From JAAYUD01 sp963676865 (GTDB lineage: Bacteria; Bacteroidota; Bacteroidia; Bacteroidales; Bacteroidaceae), in NCBI GenBank assembly GCA_963676865.2, contig CAXXSS010000001.1:3038001-3102000 (forward strand): 64,000 nucleotides of DNA, in the 5' to 3' direction. How positions within the stretch are numbered: position 1 is the first letter of the stretch; each line of letters starts with the position of its first letter. Shown here piece after piece: positions 16,585 through 25,213 of the stretch. A program made the translations under genes and the position numbers. The notes beneath the pieces are model-generated. The model was not told the origin of the DNA. It saw only the letters and a program-made list of their open reading frames with translations, and did no database searches.

Positions 16585-16649
16585 TTTCACTTTTATAAAT
16601 CTGATGTATCTCTTCGATTTAGGGCTAGTGCGTCAGCTTATTATTCGAT

Positions 16650-17942
16650 TTATAGTCCCGATATCATTTGTTTTAGTTTTGTTTCGGCCATTTTCAGGCT
16701 ATATTCGAAATTGGTGAGCCGCGTGGATGATTGAGCATAACTTTCTTGTGCCTGATGCACCTCTAGTGAGCCCGTCTGTCCCAGTTTGAGACGTTGCAAA
16801 CTGATGTCCATATTCTCTTTGGCGAGTCTATAGTTCTGTCTTTCTATCTCGAGCAACTGTTGTTGGCTTTCAAAATCGTTGTAGGCATTTTGCAGGTCTT
16901 TGCTTATTTGCAGGCGCGCACTCTCTAGGTTGTATTCCGAAATGAGTAATTCTGTCTTTGCTACGGCTGTCTTTCGTTTTGTCTCGCCTGCTGTGTAGAG
17001 TGGTATGGATAGTGTGCCACCTACTTGCATGCCATACGAACGGTCATTTTTTGTGCTGCCTTGCGAATTGGTGCTTTGCGACAGGTAATAACCGCCTTGT
17101 AAACTTATCTTTGGGGCGTTACTCTTTTCGGCCTCTTTCACGGCCAGTTTTGACACGTCTATTTGCTTTTTTAGTGTCAGCAAATCGGCATTAGACGATT
17201 CTATCTTCAGGAGCATCTCATTCTTGTCGGGTACTATCGAAGGAGGAATACTGTCTGTTACTTCTATATTCGTGGTGGGGTCTTGTCCTAACAATGCGCT
17301 TAGTATCTTTTGGGCTTCGGTGATGGCATATTTCTGAGTGACGGCGTTCTCGGTTGCTACATTCATGTCTATTTTAGCCTGAAGTAACTCTGTCTTTGCC
17401 AAAGAGCCTGCATTAAATCCTGTTTGGGCAATAACCGTTCGTTGCCGATTGTAATTGATTATTTCGTTGATCGATTTGAGTTCTTCTTTTTGACGTACGA
17501 TGTCAAAATAAGCAGCAACAACATTGTATATCACTTCGAGTACTTGGGCATTGTATTGCAATTCGCCAAGTGCTTGCATTTCGGCTAGTTTCTTTTTTGT
17601 GACGTACATTTTACCTCCATCGTAGAGAGTCCACGATAGCATGGCATTCGCTCCCCAGTCCGTACTCAGTTGCGAAGGATATTTGTTGATGGTGTTGGCA
17701 GTGGACATCTTCTGGTATACATTGTTGTAGCTTACATTGCTTGTGCCGTTTAAGTTTACTGTAGGCAACATTCCGGCGTTGCCTTTCGTATTGTTCAGTT
17801 TGTTGATATCGGCTTGTTGGCGCGACACAAGTATGTCGAAGTTTTTACGGAGCGCCATGTCTACCGCTTGTTGCAATGAGAGGGTTTGAGCACCGACGTT
17901 GGCCGATAGTATCCAGATAAAGAGTAGAACTATTTTTTTCAT
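16650..17942 (-). CDS. TolC-family outer membrane efflux protein
   Basis: A 430-residue outer-membrane channel of the RND efflux pump, third gene of the operon. Signal peptide about 1-18 (LFIWILSANVGAQT). Two OEP repeats follow (LQQAVDMALRKNFDILVSRQQADIN and the second-half repeat with long coiled helices such as RLQISKDLQNAYNDFESQQQ). The ATG overlaps the stop of the RND gene in an ATGA arrangement. It forms the outer part of the tripartite pump with the two upstream gene products. Confidence 0.92.
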   Translation of the reverse strand: MKKIVLLFIWILSANVGAQTLSLQQAVDMALRKNFDILVSRQQADINKLNNTKGNAGMLPTVNLNGTSNVSYNNVYQKMSTANTINKYPSQLSTDWGANAMLSWTLYDGGKMYVTKKKLAEMQALGELQYNAQVLEVIYNVVAAYFDIVRQKEELKSINEIINYNRQRTVIAQTGFNAGSLAKTELLQAKIDMNVATENAVTQKYAITEAQKILSALLGQDPTTNIEVTDSIPPSIVPDKNEMLLKIESSNADLLTLKKQIDVSKLAVKEAEKSNAPKISLQGGYYLSQSTNSQGSTKNDRSYGMQVGGTLSIPLYTAGETKRKTAVAKTELLISEYNLESARLQISKDLQNAYNDFESQQQLLEIERQNYRLAKENMDISLQRLKLGQTGSLEVHQAQESYAQSSTRLTNFEYSLKMAETKLKQMISGL

Positions 17943-20900
17943 TGCTTATATTTGTTTTTGCTTGATAGTACCATATATGTAACGGGGATGACGAACAATG
18001 TCAATATCAGCGAGAAGAGTAAACCTCCTACAACGACTGTTCCAAGCGGGGCACGGCTGTGAGCGCCCGAACCTAAAGACAGTGCAATAGGCAGACAACC
18101 GAAGAAAGTAGCCATTGAAGTCATCACAATAGGGCGGAAGCGTGCCGAAGCTGCTTCGAAGGCGGCAACTCTGCGATTCATTCCAAGTTTGCGCTTCTGA
18201 TTGGCAAACTCCACAATAAGGATACCATTTTTCGTCACTATACCGATGAGCATAATCATTCCAATTTCGGAAAATATGTTCAAAGTCTGCCCGCAAAGCC
18301 ATAGCGATAGCATTGCTCCGGCTATTGCCATTGGCACGGTAAGCATAATGATAAATGGGTCGCGAAAACTTTCGAACTGCGCGGCAAGAATAAGATATAT
18401 GAGCAGTAGTGCCAAGATTAAAGCAAACGAAATGTTCGAACTGCTCTCGGCAAAATCTCGCGAAGAACCTGATAGATCGCTATTGAACGAGTCGTCGAGC
18501 AATTTGCTTGCTATTCTTCTCATTTCCGTGATGCCTTCTCCCAATGTCTTGCCCTTAGCCAAGTTTGCCGATACAGTGGCCGATTTGTATCGGTTGTAGT
18601 GATACAAAATAGGTGGGTTGCTGTCTTCTTTTGTTTTTATGAGATTGTCCAGTTGAATCATCTGTCCCGTATTCGACCGGACATATAGAGTGGTGATATC
18701 GGCAGGCTTGTTTCGTTCTTCCGTCGGTATCTGACCGATGACGTAGTATTGCTTGTTGTTTTTTAGAAAATAAGCGTATCGTGTGCCGCTGTATGCTAAG
18801 TCGAGCGTCTTGGAGATGTCTTGAATGCTTACTCCCAGACTATTGGCTTTCAAGCGGTCTATTGAAATATTGATTTCGGGTTTGTTGAATTTCAAATCTA
18901 CATCTACGACACTGAACACGGGACTGTTTTGTGCTTCATCTATAAAACGGGGCAATACTTGACGCAGCTTCTCGAAATCTAAATTTTGAATGACAAACTG
19001 AACCGGTAGTCCGCGCGAAGCAAATGTGGCAATAGTGGGTTCTTGGCTGGCTATTATTTTCCCATCTGGAATGCTGCCGTATATCTTAGACAGTTTGTCG
19101 AATATTTTGTCTTGAGACATCTTTCGTTGCGAAGGATCTTTTAAGAATGTGATGACCGAACCCGTATTGGCACTCGAGTTACTGCCTCCTGCATAGCGGG
19201 CTACAACGTCTTGTACTCCTTGAATTGAATCCATACTGATTTGCGCCACTTTGTTTATCAAGTGCTGATTGTACAAATATTCAGTACCTTCTGGGGCAGT
19301 AATACTCGTACGCAAGTAGCTATGATCTTCCAATGGTGCCAGTTCTGATTTCAAAGCCCGCGATAAGGAGAAAATGAGTATCAGACAGAATCCTACCGTA
19401 GCGAATGCTGCCCATCTGTTTTGAATGAAGTAGCCTAGCACTTTTCGGTACCCTTTCTCCAATGCTTGGAAGAAGGGTTCTGTCTTGACGTAAAATTTGG
19501 AATGGTGTGAAGCCGAACCACCTAAAAAAACATTTAGTACCGGTGTCAGCGTCAGTGATACTACAGCCGAAATAAGTACGGCACTTGCTACTACAATACC
19601 GAATTCGCGAAACAGACGTCCTGTGAAACCTTCAAGGAAAATAACCGGAACAAAAACGATAGCAAGTGTCATTGAAGTAGAAATGACGGCAAAGAATATC
19701 TCGCGAGTTCCTTCTATAGCAGCATTCCATTTGTCCATGCCCTGTTCTATACGTTTGAATATATTCTCGGTCACGACGATACCGTCGTCTACAACTAATC
19801 CTGTGGCTAACACAATACCTAGTAGGGTAAGTACGTTGATGGAGAAGCCGAAGATATACATAATGAAAAAGGTGCCAATCAGAGACACGGGAATATCAAG
19901 TAAAGGGCGTAGCGCAATAATCCAATTGCGGAAGAATAAGAAAATGATTAAGACTACCAGGAAAATCGCTATTGCCAATGTTTCAACCACATCTTTTACC
20001 GATTGCTGTACGAAGATTGATTTGTCGCGGGCTACAGTCAGTTCCAAGCCTTTGGGCATGGTCTTCTTTATTTGGGCAAATCGTTTATAGAATTCTTTGG
20101 CTATCTGAATATCGTTCGCTCCGGGTAAAGGTATCAGGTTGAGCATTACACCGGTGGTGCCATTTATATTTGAACCTGTTTCATCATTCTGTGATCCCAT
20201 AGATGCTTCGCCTATGTCGCTTAGACGTATCACCTGACTATCTGTTTCTTTAATAATCAAATTATTGAAATCATCTTCAGTAGTCAGTCTCCCACGTGTT
20301 TTAAGCAGCAATTCGGTGGTCTTTCCTCTGATTTTACCGGCAGGCATTTCTACATTTTCCTCGGTGAGTGCTGTACTCACGTCCGATGCGGTAACGCCAT
20401 AAGCAGCCATCTTTTCAGGGCTTAACCACAGGCGCATCGAAGGTCTTTGTTGTCCATATATGCTCACCGAACTAACGCCCGGTATGGTCTGCAATTTTTC
20501 TTGCAATATGTTTTCCACATAGTCGCTCAGCTCTATGGCGTTCATTTGGCTGCTCTTGGCGGTTAGCATAATAATAGGATCGGCATCTGCATCGGCTTTG
20601 GTTACTGTCGGTTGTGCATCAATGTCTTGTGGTAATGTTCTGGTGGCTTGCGATACTTTGTCGCGTACATCGTTCGCCGCTTTTTCCAAGTCTGTGCCTA
20701 AGTTGAATTCGACAGTTATACTGCTCGAACCAATGGATGATTGTGACGAAATCGATTTTACGCCTTCTATGCCATTGATCGCTTTTTCGAGCGGTTCGGT
20801 GACCTGCGATTCCATTATTTCCGAATTCGCACCCGAATAAGTTGCCTGAACAGTGATTACCGGAGGGTCAATAGCCGGATAAAGTCTGACTCCCAAGAAA

Positions 20901-20989
20901 TTGAAGCCTACAATACCCATTAATATGATGATTAGACTCAGTACGACGGAAGCGACTGGTCTTTTTAGAGCGATATCAGATATTACCAT
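17939..20989 (-). CDS. RND efflux pump inner membrane transporter (HAE1/AcrB type)
   Basis: A 1016-residue, 12-span proton-driven exporter of the hydrophobe/amphiphile efflux group. Seen: N-terminal KRPVASVVLSLIIILMGI, ATYSGANSEIMESQVTEPLE, the proton relay region LATGLVVDDGIVVTENIF (paired Asp in TM4), and the second-half GIVTKNGILIVEFANQ with the TM10 Lys. Length is typical. The twin Asp, instead of the DFGxxxDGA of metal pumps, places it in the drug/detergent class. Middle gene of the adaptor-RND-TolC operon, 15 bases after the adaptor and overlapping TolC by 4 bases. Confidence 0.94.
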   Translation of the reverse strand: MVISDIALKRPVASVVLSLIIILMGIVGFNFLGVRLYPAIDPPVITVQATYSGANSEIMESQVTEPLEKAINGIEGVKSISSQSSIGSSSITVEFNLGTDLEKAANDVRDKVSQATRTLPQDIDAQPTVTKADADADPIIMLTAKSSQMNAIELSDYVENILQEKLQTIPGVSSVSIYGQQRPSMRLWLSPEKMAAYGVTASDVSTALTEENVEMPAGKIRGKTTELLLKTRGRLTTEDDFNNLIIKETDSQVIRLSDIGEASMGSQNDETGSNINGTTGVMLNLIPLPGANDIQIAKEFYKRFAQIKKTMPKGLELTVARDKSIFVQQSVKDVVETLAIAIFLVVLIIFLFFRNWIIALRPLLDIPVSLIGTFFIMYIFGFSINVLTLLGIVLATGLVVDDGIVVTENIFKRIEQGMDKWNAAIEGTREIFFAVISTSMTLAIVFVPVIFLEGFTGRLFREFGIVVASAVLISAVVSLTLTPVLNVFLGGSASHHSKFYVKTEPFFQALEKGYRKVLGYFIQNRWAAFATVGFCLILIFSLSRALKSELAPLEDHSYLRTSITAPEGTEYLYNQHLINKVAQISMDSIQGVQDVVARYAGGSNSSANTGSVITFLKDPSQRKMSQDKIFDKLSKIYGSIPDGKIIASQEPTIATFASRGLPVQFVIQNLDFEKLRQVLPRFIDEAQNSPVFSVVDVDLKFNKPEINISIDRLKANSLGVSIQDISKTLDLAYSGTRYAYFLKNNKQYYVIGQIPTEERNKPADITTLYVRSNTGQMIQLDNLIKTKEDSNPPILYHYNRYKSATVSANLAKGKTLGEGITEMRRIASKLLDDSFNSDLSGSSRDFAESSSNISFALILALLLIYLILAAQFESFRDPFIIMLTVPMAIAGAMLSLWLCGQTLNIFSEIGMIMLIGIVTKNGILIVEFANQKRKLGMNRRVAAFEAASARFRPIVMTSMATFFGCLPIALSLGSGAHSRAPLGTVVVGGLLFSLILTLFVIPVTYMVLSSKNKYKQ

Positions 20990-21004
20990 GATGTTATGTC
21001 TATT

Positions 21005-22063
21005 TTAGGGTCTTTTAATGCTCGAATACTTCAGCTTGTCGCCTTCTTTCAAGAATAAAATACCCGACGTAATAATCGTGTCGCCACTACATAGTCCTTC
21101 GGTCACTTCTACCATGGAAGTCTTGCGAATGCCTGTTTTGATCGTTACGAAGTGTGCTTTTCCGTGGCGGGCTACGATAACACTTTTATTTTCTTCTTCG
21201 GGGATAATGGCGTGTGAAGGAATCATCAATGCTTGCGGATTCTCACCTAGCCGAAGATTGACGTTGGCAAATGCGCCTGGAATCAACTCTTTGGATGCTG
21301 ATGTTATCATGGCACGGACTTTCAGATTGCGTGTGGAGTTTTCTATTCCGTGCTCCGTAGCAATCACTTTTGCTTCATAGTGGCGGTCTGCATTTGCCAT
21401 GGTGAAGTTTACTTTCATTCCGGCATTGATAGTCGAACTGTATTTTTCCGGAACATAGAAGTCGAGTTTTATCTGTTGGTTGGTCCGGATAGTAGCGAGT
21501 AGGGTAGATGCATTGACAACTGCGCCTACACTAATATCACGTAGTCCGATCGTACCGTCGAAAGGAGCATTTACCTCTGTCTTTCTGATCAAAGCCTTTT
21601 CTTCGGCTATATCTGCGGTGATGGAGCTTATTTGCAACAGCGTTTGTTCAAAGTCGTTCTGACTGATGCCGTTTACTTTTAATAATTGTTTTTGGCGGCG
21701 ATAGATGCGCTTTTGGATATTGAGTTGCGCTTTCATTTTCATCAGCGCTGCCTGCAAGTCTGCATCATAGAGCTTCACCAGCAATGTTCCTTTTCTCACG
21801 AATTTACCTTCAGGAAGGTTCACCATTACAATGCGTCCCGCTATTTCGTTTTTCAGTTCTACTTCATTGTAGGCTTCAAGCGAACCGGTTACCGTAATGT
21901 CCGACGATAAATACTGTGGACTTACGATGAAGCCATCCATTTTCTTTTGTATCTTTTCTTTGCCCTCGTGTTTCTTATCTCCCGATTTAGTAAATCCTAC
22001 TTTGATAAAGAAAACCGATAATAGTACAAGGACAACAGCAATGATGATATTTATTTTTTTCAT
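21005..22063 (-). CDS. RND efflux periplasmic adaptor (membrane fusion protein)
   Basis: A 352-residue HlyD/AcrA-family adaptor. One N-terminal membrane anchor (IIIAVVLVLLSVFFIKVGF), lipoyl/barrel-sandwich halves (GRIVMVNLPEGKFVRKGTLLVKL and EVNAPFDGTIGLRDISVGAVV) around a short alpha hairpin, then a beta-barrel and membrane-proximal domain ending LKEGDKLKYSSIKRP. No lipobox is seen. First gene of the operon. It lies 75 bases after the isochorismatase gene on the same strand, so read-through from that promoter is possible. Confidence 0.92.
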   Translation of the reverse strand: MKKINIIIAVVLVLLSVFFIKVGFTKSGDKKHEGKEKIQKKMDGFIVSPQYLSSDITVTGSLEAYNEVELKNEIAGRIVMVNLPEGKFVRKGTLLVKLYDADLQAALMKMKAQLNIQKRIYRRQKQLLKVNGISQNDFEQTLLQISSITADIAEEKALIRKTEVNAPFDGTIGLRDISVGAVVNASTLLATIRTNQQIKLDFYVPEKYSSTINAGMKVNFTMANADRHYEAKVIATEHGIENSTRNLKVRAMITSASKELIPGAFANVNLRLGENPQALMIPSHAIIPEEENKSVIVARHGKAHFVTIKTGIRKTSMVEVTEGLCSGDTIITSGILFLKEGDKLKYSSIKRP

Positions 22064-22137
22064 TGTCTTTTGAATAAAAACGTAAACTAAACGATTAGAT
22101 ATATAGAATTGGAAAAGGTTTAAGTGAAATTCTTTTT

Positions 22138-22674
22138 TTAGCCATTCTTAACGTAAATCTGGCAACTCTTCATCGTCTCAATTGCTGCTTGGTGTTTCAG
22201 TGGAGTAACTCCCGCACAACAACTGGCGTCTATCGATATAGGGAGTTCGGGCATATAGGCTTTGAGTAGTAAAGCATTGCTCACCACACAAATATCGGTA
22301 CAAACCCCGATGAGTTCAATCGATGAGATATTTCCTTGCTTGTACTCCGATACTAAATCCACTGCTAGTTGTGTACTGCCAAATCGATCTTTCTTGTAGC
22401 TCTTGTAGTTCTTGCTTTTTTGGAGTTCTTTTAGCCCGTCTATTAGTTGCCATCCGTCGGAATCTTCGATGCAATGTTCTACCGGCAATACTTTTCCTTC
22501 TTGGGTCGATAGATAATCGTTTTGATGTGTGTCTTGAGTGAAAATTACTGTTCCGGCAAAATGGGCCACTTTGTCTATCACTTTCGGTACAATATTTTGT
22601 GCCTCTTTCGACCCCAACGATCCGCTGACGAAATCGTTTTGCATGTCGACCACTATTAAATACCTTTTAATCAT
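22138..22674 (-). CDS. Isochorismatase-family cysteine hydrolase (nicotinamidase-like)
   Basis: A 178-residue isochorismatase-like hydrolase. Seen: YLIVVDMQNDFVSGSLG (catalytic Asp), FTQDTHQND, the Lys-containing KDRFGSTQLA, and ELIGVCTDICVVSNAL with the nucleophile Cys preceded by a cis-peptide-like segment. TQDTHxxD and C-T-D-I-C resemble nicotinamidase/PncA, but the metal-binding His cluster is incomplete by eye, so substrate is uncertain. It has its own consensus promoter and sits ahead of the RND operon. Confidence 0.85.
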   Translation of the reverse strand: MIKRYLIVVDMQNDFVSGSLGSKEAQNIVPKVIDKVAHFAGTVIFTQDTHQNDYLSTQEGKVLPVEHCIEDSDGWQLIDGLKELQKSKNYKSYKKDRFGSTQLAVDLVSEYKQGNISSIELIGVCTDICVVSNALLLKAYMPELPISIDASCCAGVTPLKHQAAIETMKSCQIYVKNG

Positions 22675-22762
22675 ATTTGTAGTATATGAATGAAAACTTC
22701 ATCTGTCGATAGGACATTGTAGTTATGTATAGATAGATTGGCATTATTAAAAATGCACGTGA

Positions 22763-22793
22763 CAAATGTACAGAATATTATAACAATGGCAAA
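22763..22793 (-). promoter_or_regulatory. Promoter of the isochorismatase-like gene
   Basis: On the minus strand TTTG (22790-22793), 19-base spacer, TACATTTG (22763-22770): full consensus. The leader to the ATG at 22674 would be about 80 bases and contains a small GCATT/AATGC hairpin. Confidence 0.7.
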
Positions 22794-22946
22794 GAATATC
22801 CGATAAAAATATACCGGACTTATGACACCTGTATGGTAAGGGAATCTGTTGAGGCTAAGAGAGCCTAATTCTCTTTTTTTCCTTGATTAATAGGAATTTA
22901 TTTGGATATTTATTATATTTGTCTATTGCTTTAAAACGATACGAAA

Positions 22947-24245
22947 ATGAAAATAGCAATTAGTGGTGCAAGTGGATATATCGGCCGTCATCTATCTTCT
23001 TTTTTTGAGGGAAAAGGATATGGAATAGTCTCTTTGGACAGACATTTGTTTAAAGAAGAATATTTCTCCGAACTATGTCGCCGTGTTGAGCAGTGCGATG
23101 TGGTTGTCAATTTGGCCGGCGCTCCTATTAACAAACGCTGGAACAATGCCTATAAACAAGAATTATATAGTAGCCGCGTAGGGGTGACTCGTCAATTGGT
23201 GCGTGCCATAAATGCAAACGAAATAATGCCCCGATTGTTTATATCCATTTCTGCGGTGGGCTATTATTCTTCTGTCGGCGAATATGATGAATATAATGCA
23301 GAGCAAGGCGATAGCTTTTTGGCGAAGCTATGTGGCGATTGGGAAGAGGCTGCGCGTACTTGTTCGTCGGGTGTTCGTTTGGTTATCGCTCGTCTGGGTG
23401 TCGTTCTTTCTACAGATGGAGGGGCATTGGAGCAAATGATTCGTATGCAGCGCCTTTCGCGAACGGGGATCGTAATAGGAAGTGGTCGGCAGAGCTTTCC
23501 CTGGATCGGTATGGCCGATTTGTGCCGTTCTTTCGATTTTGTGATACAAGAACCGCATCTGCAAGGAGTAGTTAATATGGTTTCTCCGCAACAGATTACA
23601 CAGAGGCATTTTGCTTCTGTTTTAGCCAAGGCTTATGGCATTCGTTGGATTCTATCTCTACCTTCTTCCTTTTTCCGGTTGTTGTTGGGAAAAGGTGCAT
23701 CTTTCTTAACAGAGGGGCAGAGGGTGCGCCCTGCCAAATTATTGGGATTCGGCTTTACTTATGTTTATTCTACAATAGAAAGAATGATGCATATCGCAGA
23801 TTATCAAACAATCCAAAAGTTGGATGTATCCCGATACATGGGACGATGGTATGAAATTGCCCGTTTCGAGAATCGTTTTGAAAGGGGTATGACACATGTT
23901 ACGGCTACGTATACATTGCAGCCGGATGGGAAGATCAGCGTACTGAACGAAGGTATTAAAGAGGGTGTGTTGAAGAAAGCATATGGGAAAGGCAAACAAC
24001 CCGACCCTGATAATAATCCAGGTAAGCTGAAAGTAGCATTCTTCTGGAGGTTTTATGCCGACTATTATATTTTCGAATTGGACGAAAACTATCAGTATGC
24101 TCTCGTAGGAAGTAGTTCGAATAAATATCTATGGATATTGAGTCGTAGCAAGGAGCTGCCGGATACAGTGCGCGAAGATTTGATAGGAAAAATAAAGGAG
24201 AGGGGATTCGATACTTCCAAACTGTTGTTTACGGTGCAAGACTGA
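22947..24245 (+). CDS. TIGR01777-type NAD-epimerase-like protein fused to a lipocalin
   Basis: A 432-residue fusion. Residues 1-235 form an extended short-chain dehydrogenase/epimerase fold of the TIGR01777 (YfcH/SulA-like) group: ISGASGYIGRHLS (nucleotide-binding Gly-rich loop), VVNLAGAPINKRW, SISAVGYY, IGSGRQSFPWIGMADL. Residues about 235-280 match its usual DUF1731 tail. Residues about 285-430 are a bacterial (Blc-type) lipocalin: MGRWYEIARFENRFERG, then ATYTLQPDGKI and YLWILSRS. The join is in frame with no stop. The lipocalin lacks a signal peptide, so both parts should be cytosolic, which is unusual for Blc. TATATTTG lies at 22914-22921. Confidence 0.87.
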   Translation: MKIAISGASGYIGRHLSSFFEGKGYGIVSLDRHLFKEEYFSELCRRVEQCDVVVNLAGAPINKRWNNAYKQELYSSRVGVTRQLVRAINANEIMPRLFISISAVGYYSSVGEYDEYNAEQGDSFLAKLCGDWEEAARTCSSGVRLVIARLGVVLSTDGGALEQMIRMQRLSRTGIVIGSGRQSFPWIGMADLCRSFDFVIQEPHLQGVVNMVSPQQITQRHFASVLAKAYGIRWILSLPSSFFRLLLGKGASFLTEGQRVRPAKLLGFGFTYVYSTIERMMHIADYQTIQKLDVSRYMGRWYEIARFENRFERGMTHVTATYTLQPDGKISVLNEGIKEGVLKKAYGKGKQPDPDNNPGKLKVAFFWRFYADYYIFELDENYQYALVGSSSNKYLWILSRSKELPDTVREDLIGKIKERGFDTSKLLFTVQD

Positions 24246-24265
24246 GAAGTATATTGATGAAATAA

Positions 24266-24300
24266 AAGGGGCCGCACGTTTTTCATTCATGCGACCTCTT
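24266..24300. terminator. Bidirectional terminator-like hairpin
   Basis: An about 10-bp stem (AGGGGCCGCA / TGCGACCTCT, one mismatch and one G-T) between the ends of the convergent epimerase-lipocalin and desulfoferrodoxin genes, with T-rich sequence in the loop and on both sides. Confidence 0.6.
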
Positions 24301-24325
24301 CATTTAATATAAATCATTTGCTTGT

Positions 24326-24703
24326 TTATTCCGATTTCCAATGTCCATGTACATTGCAGTATTCGCGTGCATAAACTTCGGTAGCCTCCGTCTTGAAGCA
24401 AGCTGTCGGTTCCTCACCGGGCTTTAGGTATTTGCGGAATATTTTATTTTCCGTAATCAGTTCGATCCATACGATATAATGTTCTGGTAGCATCGGATGT
24501 TTTACTTCTCCTACAGATACTTTATAGCCACCTTCGATTTTCTCAATGACAGGCACATGTTTTTCTGTAGCGGCGTCTTTCGAGTTCTCAACCAAGAGCT
24601 CCATCGGCTGTCCACAGCACGATAGTGTTCCTCCCGCAGGTTGCAATACTTCTACGATATTTCCGCAGACTGAGCAACGATAAACTTGTTTCTCTTTTGT
24701 CAT
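24326..24703 (-). CDS. dfx: Desulfoferrodoxin / superoxide reductase
   Basis: A 125-residue two-iron superoxide reductase that reduces superoxide to peroxide in anaerobes. N-terminal desulforedoxin domain with Cys pairs (YRCSVCGNIV, LSCCGQPM) binds Fe(SCys)4. The C-terminal catalytic domain shows the His ligands and Cys: EKHVPVIEK, VGEVKHPMLPEHYIVWIEL, and AREYCNVHGHW. All ligands appear present. A TATCTTTG box lies at 24803-24810. It is a single gene, a classic oxidative-stress defence of strict anaerobes. Confidence 0.95.
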   Translation of the reverse strand: MTKEKQVYRCSVCGNIVEVLQPAGGTLSCCGQPMELLVENSKDAATEKHVPVIEKIEGGYKVSVGEVKHPMLPEHYIVWIELITENKIFRKYLKPGEEPTACFKTEATEVYAREYCNVHGHWKSE

Positions 24704-25213
24704 AATAGTAATTTTTTAATAGTTCTATAAATCATATACGCTCTTATGCAAGTATTGCCTTGTTTGTTTATCGGCATTACATCACATCGTTTCGAGTTCT
24801 TACAAAGATAGAAAAAATAAATAATAGTCGTATGCTTTTTTGTTAAAACTTCGTTTGCGCATACATGTTTTTTTTATCGTCTCGTTTGGAGTGGTCTTGT
24901 ACTGCTTTTTGCTTTTTCGATGCACAATAATATGGAACGATTCGTATATTCTTAATTCTAAAAAAAGAAATGTATGGAACACAATAGATAATAAAATTGC
25001 TTTTATTAGGTATTATATTAATTGCTTTTTTAAATTTTTCTATTATATTTGCAAGAAAGATTTTCGCCATTTCTTATATATAAACTCTTTCTGTGTCTTT
25101 ACAGAGAATAGAATCATGTTATGGGGTATTCATAATAATGATGTACAAGAGTTTATTGTTTTGCCCCGTCGGACTTCAAATTTCATTGTGATTAAACTGT
25201 TATAAATTAAAAA
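24704..25213. other. AT-rich intergenic stretch between dfx and the KamA-like gene
   Basis: About 510 bases. It holds the -7 box of dfx (24803-24810) and the promoter of the KamA-like gene (25022-25051), whose leader is about 155 bases long. No supportable ORF and no recognised riboswitch fold by eye. Confidence 0.5.
25022..25051 (+). promoter_or_regulatory. Promoter of the KamA-family gene
   Basis: TTG (25022-25024), 19-base spacer, TATATTTG (25044-25051). The long leader from about 25058 to 25213 could hold regulation that I cannot read. Confidence 0.6.

Noticed and set aside
19497..20090. 197-aa plus-strand ORF opposite the RND pump gene
   Set aside because: Antisense shadow of a well-conserved transporter gene; Thr/Ser/Lys-rich composition follows from the opposite frame.
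24704..25213. tRNA gene or riboswitch in the long leader before the KamA-like gene
   Set aside because: No cloverleaf or recognised aptamer pattern could be drawn by eye in this AT-rich sequence.
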